From Lachnospiraceae bacterium (lineage in GTDB: Bacteria; Bacillota; Clostridia; Lachnospirales; Lachnospiraceae): a stretch of DNA of 8,299 nt. Position 1 is the stretch's first letter; every line of letters starts with the position of its first letter. Where the stretch lies: contig JAGAAH010000015.1 of the NCBI GenBank assembly GCA_017615375.1, forward strand, positions 1 to 8,299, given 5' to 3'. The position numbers and the translations under genes were made by a program. The notes below the pieces were generated by a model. The model was given only the letters and a program-made list of their open reading frames with translations. It did no database searches and was not told the origin of the DNA. Shown here piece after piece: positions 1 through 4,966 of the stretch.

Positions 1-211
1 GATGACTTTTAATGTTTTCAACGATATACTTAATATCTTCCGGATCGGTAATATAGAAATGAGTACCTGTATTTCCGTCCCTTACTTCAATTGAAGCTAC
101 GTCTTCTGTCTTGATAAATCTGCCGAATCTTTTCGGAAGAAAATACCAGATTACCGGAAGTATAATCACCGCCGCAATTACAATTATAATGATTATGTTT
201 TTCTTTTTCAT
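1..211 (-). CDS. Membrane-anchored protein of unknown function, 5' part only (70 codons visible)
   Basis: The start is the ATG read leftward from 211, eight bases after a good ribosome binding site (GGAGGC, complement of 219-224). The visible protein begins MKKKNIIIIIVIAAVIIL, a basic N-terminus followed by one hydrophobic helix (about residues 5-24), then a basic turn (PKRFGR) and a soluble part containing VASIEVRDGNTGTHFYITD and DIKYIVENI. No lipobox cysteine follows the helix, so this is most likely a single-pass anchor with the rest outside the cell. The pattern of a hydrophobic anchor, then 'V..IEV..G.TG....I.D.E.I..IV', resembles small unnamed extracytoplasmic proteins common in Firmicutes, but I cannot assign a family. 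The C-terminus lies beyond the left edge. That it is a real gene is supported by the promoter, the ribosome binding site and the open frame. Confidence 0.75.
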   Translation of the reverse strand, partial: MKKKNIIIIIVIAAVIILPVIWYFLPKRFGRFIKTEDVASIEVRDGNTGTHFYITDPEDIKYIVENIKSH

Positions 212-228
212 AACTCGTGCCTCCTTAG

Positions 229-242
229 TATGTTATAACATA
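229..242. promoter_or_regulatory. 14-bp perfect palindrome over the -10/start region (possible operator)
   Basis: TATGTTATAACATA is a perfect 14-base palindrome. It overlaps the downstream end of the -10 box and the predicted start site of the leftward promoter, which is where a repressor would sit. It is AT-rich, so chance is a real alternative. No regulator gene is visible nearby. Confidence 0.35.
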
Positions 243-269
243 TATATAATAAATGTTCCTATTTGTCAA
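241..269 (-). promoter_or_regulatory. Sigma-A-type promoter for the leftward membrane-protein gene
   Basis: Read on the minus strand, a consensus -35 box TTGACA (complement of 264-269) is followed by a 17-base spacer and a -10 box TATATA (complement of 241-246). Transcription would start near 233-235, leaving a leader of about 23 bases before the ATG at 211. Box quality and spacing are both good. Confidence 0.75.
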
Positions 270-294
270 TAAATGGCATAAATTAGAAAAAATG

Positions 295-323
295 TTGCTT
301 TTCAATTTCAAGAGTAGTATAGT
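295..323 (+). promoter_or_regulatory. Rightward promoter ahead of the GNAT remnant and MFS gene
   Basis: TTGCTT (295-300), a 17-base spacer and TATAGT (318-323) form a reasonable sigma-A promoter with a start near 330. It lies back to back with the leftward promoter at 241-269. With the acetyltransferase reading frame broken, its main surviving product would be the MFS-nuclease transcript. Confidence 0.5.
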
Positions 324-360
324 ACATTACTAAATAACTCGAACAATAGAGGTGATTGCA

Positions 361-601
361 ATGCATAGCTATAAGGATTTTGAAGTTAAAGTATGATTCC
401 GGCATTTTTTACCTGCCTTAAGGAAACAGATGAACCAATAGGATTTGCCGGAATAAAAGAGATAGAAGAAGGCGTATATGAGTACATTGCTTTAAATTAT
501 ACATTATATAATCCTGAATATAGATAGGAAGCAAGCTTTGGTGTATAATAATATGGAATGATGAACGCATTCAAGTCGTTCAAGCCATAGGAGGAAGATT
601 T
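361..601 (+). pseudogene. Probable remnant of a small GNAT-family acetyltransferase, broken across three frames
   Basis: A good ribosome binding site (GAGGTG, 349-354) precedes ATG at 361, which opens only 11 codons (MHSYKDFEVKV) before TGA at 394-396. Overlapping it by ATGA, a second frame (393-527, 44 codons) contains EPIGFAGIKEIEEGVYEYI and then YNPEYR before TAG. This looks like the GNAT core: a strand with G-F-x-G-I, then the (P)xYR turn that leads into the acetyl-CoA loop. A third frame (524-601) continues GSKLW and WNDERIQVVQAIGGRF, like the usual GNAT ending 'N.R....iGGrF'. The stretch between the last two pieces is about 20 residues shorter than normal and the Q/RxxGxG/A loop is missing. 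I infer a decayed gene with at least one frameshift and an internal deletion. The alternative is that the 11- and 44-codon frames are unrelated short peptides. The family call rests on motif resemblance only. Confidence 0.45.
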
Positions 602-1999
602 ATGAGAGAGTCAAAGAAGAACCGCGAGGCGATAGAACTCGCGAAGCTTAAGATACTGCAGGAAGCGAAGAAGCCGGCATGTTATCTTGGCATAGTTATG
701 GTTGTGCTTACCATCGTCTATATAGTCGATGAGATTACATCCAGTATGAATTCGGCAATGCAGCCGTACATTTTATTCGATTTATTCAATATAACATCAA
801 GAGATGTTAATTCGGAACTTTATAAGCATGCGATTAACGTAATCGCGCCGCTTTCCATGTTGTCGACTTTTCTTCTTATAGTAACCCCGTTCTATAAGGC
901 ACTTGCCGACAGATTCGGTCGAAGAATATTCCTTATGATTAATACCATGGGAATGGGTGTCGGAATGCTCATCGTCATGATGTCATCCGCAGTATGGCAG
1001 TATATCATCGGTGTATTCGTAATGTCATTCTTCACCCCTAACGATATGCAGGTGCTCTACATTATGGAAGTAGCTCCTAAGGAAAAGCGCGCGACCTATA
1101 GTTTTATTGCAAAAGGAATCGCCCTTATGAGCGCATCTTTAATCGGAGTTTTTTCCAAGATATTCTTAAAAGAAGAACTTATGCATAGCTGGAAGAATGT
1201 ATATTTCATCCCGGTTGTGCTTGCACTTGTAATCGGATTCGCCTGCGTATTCTTTGTTAAAGAGACACCGGTATTCTTGGATCAGCGAATCGCATATCTT
1301 TCACTTACGGAAGAAGAAAGAAAGGCCAAGAAAGAGGAAGAAAAGAAGAATAACACATCCGAAAACGGCGGCGTTATTAACGCGCTTAAGTTCATCTTCA
1401 CCAATAAACAGTTAAGATGGATACTTATCGCAGGTTTCATTTTCTTTGTCACAACCGTATATACATCATATTATGCAACTGTCCTTGAAGGTGCGATGAG
1501 TACAAACGGAGTTGCAACCGCAATGATTATATTCCCGCTTGCAAACGGAATAATGACAATTGTTTCCGGATTCATCTCGGACCGTATCGGCAGAAAAAAA
1601 GCATGTATAACGCTTGGTGCAATTACACTTCTTGCACTTCTCGTATTTATATTTGCATGTCGCGCAGGCCTTGGTCCTGTTGTTGCGGGAATTGCATACG
1701 GAATATCAATCGGCGGATTATGGTCAATGTCTGATACGATAATTCTTACAATGCCTGCGGAATCTACACCATCCGGAATGAGAGCATCGGTTATGGGCAC
1801 GATTTCCGTACTTATCGGAGCCGGAATGTTCGTGGGACAGGGATTATTCATTCTTTGTCAGAATTTCATGCCGATGGACATGGTATTCCTTATCATAAGC
1901 GTACCGTTTATGGCGCTTTCATTATTTATTATAATGGCAAAGGTAAAGGAAACAAAGGACGTAGACCTCGAGAATATTACTGCAGATACATATAAGTAA
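602..1999 (+). CDS. Major facilitator superfamily (MFS) transporter, substrate unknown
   Basis: The 465-residue protein has the MFS layout of about 12 hydrophobic helices in two halves. The loop between helices 2 and 3 carries motif A (ALADRFGRR, residues 100-108), and its repeat recurs in the second half (ISDRIGRKK, 325-333). The halves are joined by a long charged cytoplasmic loop (about 225-265) with a run of E and K around TEEERKAKKEEEKKNN. A basic, helical N-terminal tail of about 25 residues precedes helix 1, longer than in many MFS proteins. These features support proton- or solute-gradient-driven transport across the cytoplasmic membrane. The sugar-porter-like motif A in both halves does not reveal the substrate. 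The start is set by AGGAGG at 589-594, seven bases before ATG; the frame is open back to 524, but no start codon with a binding site lies there. The gene ends 8 bases before the next one, implying one transcript. Confidence 0.9.
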   Translation: MRESKKNREAIELAKLKILQEAKKPACYLGIVMVVLTIVYIVDEITSSMNSAMQPYILFDLFNITSRDVNSELYKHAINVIAPLSMLSTFLLIVTPFYKALADRFGRRIFLMINTMGMGVGMLIVMMSSAVWQYIIGVFVMSFFTPNDMQVLYIMEVAPKEKRATYSFIAKGIALMSASLIGVFSKIFLKEELMHSWKNVYFIPVVLALVIGFACVFFVKETPVFLDQRIAYLSLTEEERKAKKEEEKKNNTSENGGVINALKFIFTNKQLRWILIAGFIFFVTTVYTSYYATVLEGAMSTNGVATAMIIFPLANGIMTIVSGFISDRIGRKKACITLGAITLLALLVFIFACRAGLGPVVAGIAYGISIGGLWSMSDTIILTMPAESTPSGMRASVMGTISVLIGAGMFVGQGLFILCQNFMPMDMVFLIISVPFMALSLFIIMAKVKETKDVDLENITADTYK

Positions 2000-2007
2000 G
2001 GTAAGAC

Positions 2008-2661
2008 ATGCTACACGATAAGGATATTAGAGAGCCGCTTTTCGATTATATCGACGAAGTCTTCGGTAAGACCAGAGTCATGGAAGAAAAAATGATGGGA
2101 AAGTCAAGAGCCGACGTAATAATGGTAATAGAAGACGCCGTTGTTGGAATCGAGATTAAATCGGATGCGGATACATATACGAGACTTAAGACGCAAATTA
2201 AAGATTATGACCGTTATTTTGATTATAATTTCATAGTGATCGGAACCGCGCATGCAATGCATGTAAAAGAGCATGTTCCGGAACACTGGGGAATAATAAC
2301 CGTCGAAGAAGTTGACGGAAAGCCGGACTTTTATATGTATAGAGAAGCTATACTTAATGACAAAGCCGAGATACTTAAGAAAATGGAACTACTTTGGAGA
2401 CCGGAACTTGCGATGTTGCAGGAAAAGTACGGAATGCCGAAGTACGCGAATCTTGGCAAAGATAAGGTCCGCGCCAAGATAGTCGCGTTTATGGAAGAAA
2501 ACCTTAATACTCTTAATCACGATATAAGTGAACTCCTCTTCGAACGCGATTACGAGCAAATGCTTGCCGATATCGCAGCATACCGCAAGGCATTAAATCC
2601 CCGCCGCCGCGGCCCGAAGAAGAGGACAAGCGTAAGAAGAACGCGTAAACGTAGTGAATAA
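2008..2661 (+). CDS. sce7726-type PD-(D/E)XK nuclease-like protein
   Basis: The 217-residue soluble protein has a compact N-terminal PD-(D/E)XK-like core. R34-A-D36 begins the first catalytic strand, E49-I-K51 is the E-x-K element, and a following helix carries R59-L-x-x-Q63-x-x-x-Y67, as in the sce7726 group (related to MmcB-type repair nucleases). An acidic E26/E27 in the preceding helix could supply a further metal ligand. Clostridial members share the REPLFDYI opening and the HAMHVKEHVPEHWGIITVE stretch as I recall them. The C-terminus (about 195-217) is a strongly basic tail rich in R and K, suited to nucleic acid binding. The expected activity is metal-dependent nucleic acid cleavage, but for this family it is inferred rather than well shown. 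The start ATG has a modest binding site (AAGG, 1998-2001) overlapping the MFS stop codon, so translation may be coupled. No methyltransferase, toxin or phage gene adjoins it. Confidence 0.8.
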   Translation: MLHDKDIREPLFDYIDEVFGKTRVMEEKMMGKSRADVIMVIEDAVVGIEIKSDADTYTRLKTQIKDYDRYFDYNFIVIGTAHAMHVKEHVPEHWGIITVEEVDGKPDFYMYREAILNDKAEILKKMELLWRPELAMLQEKYGMPKYANLGKDKVRAKIVAFMEENLNTLNHDISELLFERDYEQMLADIAAYRKALNPRRRGPKKRTSVRRTRKRSE

Positions 2662-2662
2662 T

Positions 2663-2687
2663 AAAAATACAGCCGGCACCAAGTAAT
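2663..2687 (-). terminator. Possible terminator for the leftward lipoprotein gene formed by the element's end
   Basis: Leftward transcripts of the lipoprotein gene read through the long hairpin, and the GC-rich closing stem (GCCGGC core) is followed immediately by TATTTTTAT (complement of 2662-2670), a short U-run. A strong stem plus U-run is the form of an intrinsic terminator, though the stem is far longer than usual. In the rightward direction the stem is followed by TATATATA rather than a U-run, so termination of the nuclease transcript here is less clear. Confidence 0.4.
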
Positions 2688-2870
2688 AATATAACATAAC
2701 GTAGCGCTTAATGAATACAAGTAAGCATAGCAAGTCGAGCAAACTGTTTGAGCCATCTCGCAATATAAAGCGAGATGAGCGAGTTTTGCGAGACGCACGC
2801 TTGATTATGCTTACGCAGTATGAATTTAGCAACGAAGTTATAGTTATATAATTACTTGGTGCCGGCTGTA
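2668..2870. mobile_element. MITE-like element: 18-bp perfect terminal inverted repeats flanked by TA
   Basis: The left end CAGCCGGCACCAAGTAAT (2670-2687) is repeated perfectly inverted at 2851-2868. TA lies on each side (2668-2669 and 2869-2870), as expected for a TA target duplication. The interior is also largely self-complementary: ATATAAC near both arms, GTAAGCATA at 2721-2729 against 2806-2814, and a central 8-bp hairpin CATCTCGC/GCGAGATG (2754-2761, 2770-2777) around an AT loop. The roughly 200 bases can fold into a single long imperfect hairpin. It has no credible gene. CAG ends with TA flanks suggest mobilization by an IS630/Tc1-mariner-type transposase acting in trans, which is inference. 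It fills most of the gap between two convergent genes. An alternative is a non-mobile structured intergenic repeat or an RNA gene. Confidence 0.65.
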
Positions 2871-2882
2871 TATATATAATAA

Positions 2883-3431
2883 TTACTGTATCGCTTCAAG
2901 CACGCGGTCAAGTATCGCCCCAATCGTCATCTGCGATAACCCTTCCCCGATATTCAGCGCAAAATTCGTTCCGTTATATTCAAAAGTATATACCGTTACG
3001 CCCTCATCTTCGACAAACCCACATTCCAAATCCATATTACCCATATCCGTATTGACGGTAACCGTATACGGATCTTTTATTTCAGAGCTTTTATAACCGG
3101 AAAGAGAAGAAACGTAATCGTTAACCCTCGTCATTTTTAATACGCAGATGGTATCATATCCGTTAACCGAAGTCATTACAAAAGAAATCTCGCCAACGGC
3201 ACCGTTTAAAATCGAGAGAGTTGCATCTTCGGCAATAATCGTAGAATCAATCTTGATTCCGAGCTCATCCATAAATTCGGAAGAATCACTTATTTCCACG
3301 ATAGCCATATCCTCTTCTGCAATAATATCGTTATTTGAAGTATCGAGATCAGGCTGCTTATTTACAGGCTCTTTCTTGCCACAACCCATAAGAATAAGCG
3401 CGAGAACAATCAATAACAAAAATTTCTTCAA
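2883..3431 (-). CDS. Small secreted lipoprotein of unknown function, TTG start
   Basis: The 182-residue protein starts at TTG (complement of 3429-3431). The sequence opens with a short basic segment and hydrophobic helix ending in the lipobox L-M-G-C, so after lipidation Cys17 would be the mature N-terminus, tethered to the outer face of the membrane. An acidic, flexible spacer (about 20-45) follows, then a globular domain containing EFMDELGIKIDST, AVGEISFVM and GYKSSEIKD, ending in an amphipathic helix (MTIGAILDRVLEAIQ). The order 'DELGI.I' then beta strands then a Y-and-S-rich segment resembles small Firmicutes lipoproteins of DUF4367-like type, but this is a weak resemblance and I do not name a family. 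A longer frame from an ATG at 3461 exists, but it would translate the ribosome binding site itself and put extra residues before the signal peptide. The gene is divergent from the MATE operon. Confidence 0.82.
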   Translation of the reverse strand: MKKFLLLIVLALILMGCGKKEPVNKQPDLDTSNNDIIAEEDMAIVEISDSSEFMDELGIKIDSTIIAEDATLSILNGAVGEISFVMTSVNGYDTICVLKMTRVNDYVSSLSGYKSSEIKDPYTVTVNTDMGNMDLECGFVEDEGVTVYTFEYNGTNFALNIGEGLSQMTIGAILDRVLEAIQ

Positions 3432-3439
3432 AAGAATCG

Positions 3440-3446
3440 CCTCCTT
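3440..3446 (-). promoter_or_regulatory. Ribosome binding site that fixes the TTG start of the lipoprotein gene
   Basis: AAGGAGG (complement of 3440-3446) lies eight bases before TTG. It sits inside the longer frame that begins at 3461, so it argues strongly for the TTG start over that ATG. Confidence 0.8.
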
Positions 3447-3466
3447 AAAAATACAAGACATATTTT

Positions 3467-3495
3467 ATCATAAAATCAAATATAAGTCATCCGAA
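3467..3495 (-). promoter_or_regulatory. Candidate promoter for the lipoprotein gene
   Basis: On the minus strand, TTCGGA (complement of 3490-3495), a 17-base spacer and TATGAT (complement of 3467-3472) make a plausible but weak -35 and a good -10. Transcription would start near 3460, about 30 bases before the TTG. The -10 lies in a 15-base dyad ATTTTAT-C-ATAAAAT (3462-3476), which could be an operator or simply AT-rich sequence. Confidence 0.4.
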
Positions 3496-3507
3496 CTTCC
3501 TTGTAAA

Positions 3508-3535
3508 ATTAAGTATAATATGTGTTATACTTAAT
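3508..3535. promoter_or_regulatory. Operator-like dyad upstream of the MATE-fusion operon
   Basis: ATTAAGTATAA (3508-3518) and TTATACTTAAT (3525-3535) are perfect 11-bp inverted arms around a 6-base spacer. TATAAT (3514-3519) lies mostly in the left arm and TATACT (3526-3531) in the right. With TTGTAA (3501-3506) the second gives a long 19-base spacer, while the first has no clear -35, so the exact promoter is unresolved. A dyad overlapping the -10 region is typical of repressor sites of the TetR or MarR kind. The 11-bp length is greater than expected by chance even in AT-rich DNA. No regulator gene is in the window. It also lies upstream of the divergent lipoprotein gene. Confidence 0.55.
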
Positions 3536-3577
3536 ATATATAAGCCTACGGGCGAAAACGGAATAGAGGAAAAGAAA

Positions 3578-4957
3578 ATGTCAAAGCAACAAATCTCACA
3601 ATTCGACAAAATGACTAAAACGCCGATACCAAAGCTTATCATCATGCTTTCGATACCGACGATAATCTCAATGTTGGTTTCCAACATATATAACCTGGTA
3701 GATACAAAATTCGTAGGAAAACTCGGAACTTCGGCATCCGGCGCGGTCGGAATCGTATTCGGATATATGGCAATATTGCAGGCCATAGGATTCTTATTCG
3801 GACAAGGTTCCGGCTCAATTATGTCCAGACAATTAGGAAAGCAGGATACGGAAAGAGCGAGTAGAACCGCATCGACCGGATTTTTCTATTCATTCATCTG
3901 TTCATTAATAATCGGAATAATAAGTATATTTATTCTCGATGATTTGATAATGTTCTTGGGAAGTACGAAAACAATTGCACCGTACGCCAAGACATACATT
4001 ACGTTTATTATAGCAGCAGCCCCATTCGTATCATCGTCATTCACCCTTAATAACTTGTTAAGATACGAAGGCAAGGCGGTTTTCGGAATGGCAGGAATGA
4101 TGACCGGCGCGATTTTAAATATCGGCGGCGATTATCTTTTCATGTTTAAGCTTAATATGGGAATCGCCGGCGCGGGACTTTCAACCGCAATTTCACAGGT
4201 AATAGGATTTATCATATTGCTGACCGCATTCTTAAGACATAAGACGCAGTGCACGTTGTCACTCAGATATGTTTACTTTGACATTAAACCTATTGCCAAT
4301 ATTATGGCGACGGGTTTCCCGAGTTTACTTCGCCAGGCACTTAACAGCATAAGTACAATCATACTTAATACCGAAGCAAGAGTATACGGCGACAGCGCGG
4401 TTGCGGCAATGAGCATCGTATCGCGTGTAGGATTCTTCGTATTTGCAGTTGCAATCGGAATCGGACAGGGCTTCCAGCCGGTATCCGCATTTAACTATGG
4501 CGCAGGTAAGTACGACCGTGTCAGAAAAGCATTCTTTACCACAATGGCGCTTGCGGAAGCAACCATAATAGCCTTTAGCCTTGCGGTATTTTTTAACGCA
4601 AGCAATATCGTATGGCGTTTCCGTGAAGATATGGACGTAGTCAGAGTAGGAACAAGAGCGCTTAAGCTATATGTGCTTGCACAGCTTACGCTTCCGCCTT
4701 CGATGTCATGCGAGATGCTGTATCAGAGTACGGGAAGAAAGCTTGGAGCGTCTTTAATGTCAGCAATGCGTAATGGAATCTTCTTCATTCCGGCCTTGCT
4801 TATTTTGTCACATGTACGAGGACTTGCAGGAATACAGGAGGCACAGCCTTTGGCATTTGTAATTGCATTACCGTTCTCGATAATGTTTGCAATAATATAT
4901 TTTAAGAAATACGGTGAAAAAGCGCAGGCCGAAAGGGCAGAAAGAGCGCTTAGATAG
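3578..4957 (+). CDS. MATE family multidrug/cation efflux transporter
   Basis: The 459-residue protein has about 12 membrane helices in two repeated halves (roughly residues 17-230 and 238-435), the usual MATE length and form. The hallmark opening is present: P16-I-P-K-L followed by SIPTIISMLVSNIYNLVDT and FVGKLG (about 25-50). The second half repeats this pattern around GFPSLLRQALNSIS. It resembles the MepA/DinF-like branch of Firmicutes MATE pumps, which export cationic drugs or metabolites in exchange for Na+ or H+; the substrate cannot be read from the sequence. The start ATG follows AGAGGA (3565-3570) at normal spacing. The C-terminus is a short charged helix (about 440-459). The stop codon is 9 bases before the fusion gene, with no terminator between, so the two share a transcript. 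It probably responds to the dyad at 3508-3535. Confidence 0.93.
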   Translation: MSKQQISQFDKMTKTPIPKLIIMLSIPTIISMLVSNIYNLVDTKFVGKLGTSASGAVGIVFGYMAILQAIGFLFGQGSGSIMSRQLGKQDTERASRTASTGFFYSFICSLIIGIISIFILDDLIMFLGSTKTIAPYAKTYITFIIAAAPFVSSSFTLNNLLRYEGKAVFGMAGMMTGAILNIGGDYLFMFKLNMGIAGAGLSTAISQVIGFIILLTAFLRHKTQCTLSLRYVYFDIKPIANIMATGFPSLLRQALNSISTIILNTEARVYGDSAVAAMSIVSRVGFFVFAVAIGIGQGFQPVSAFNYGAGKYDRVRKAFFTTMALAEATIIAFSLAVFFNASNIVWRFREDMDVVRVGTRALKLYVLAQLTLPPSMSCEMLYQSTGRKLGASLMSAMRNGIFFIPALLILSHVRGLAGIQEAQPLAFVIALPFSIMFAIIYFKKYGEKAQAERAERALR

Positions 4958-4966
4958 GATGATATA

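Noticed and set aside
487..512. Second promoter (TTGCTT ... TATAAT) for the MFS gene
   Set aside because: The boxes are only 14 bases apart, too close for normal sigma-A use; the region is simply AT-rich.
524..601. N-terminal extension of the MFS protein upstream of 602
   Set aside because: The frame is open but lacks a start codon with a binding site, while AGGAGG sits seven bases before the ATG at 602.
1471..1851. Open minus-strand frame of 126 codons within the MFS gene
   Set aside because: It lies wholly antisense to a well-supported transporter, has no ribosome binding site, and its composition is that of a reverse-strand shadow.
2550..2832. Two overlapping minus-strand frames across the end of the nuclease gene and the inverted-repeat element
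   Set aside because: They cross the element's repeats and the real gene's 3' end, have low-complexity composition and no binding site; the hairpin structure explains the sequence better.
3148..3534. Open plus-strand frame of 128 codons over the lipoprotein gene
   Set aside because: It is antisense to a gene with a clear lipobox and binding site, and has no start signal of its own.
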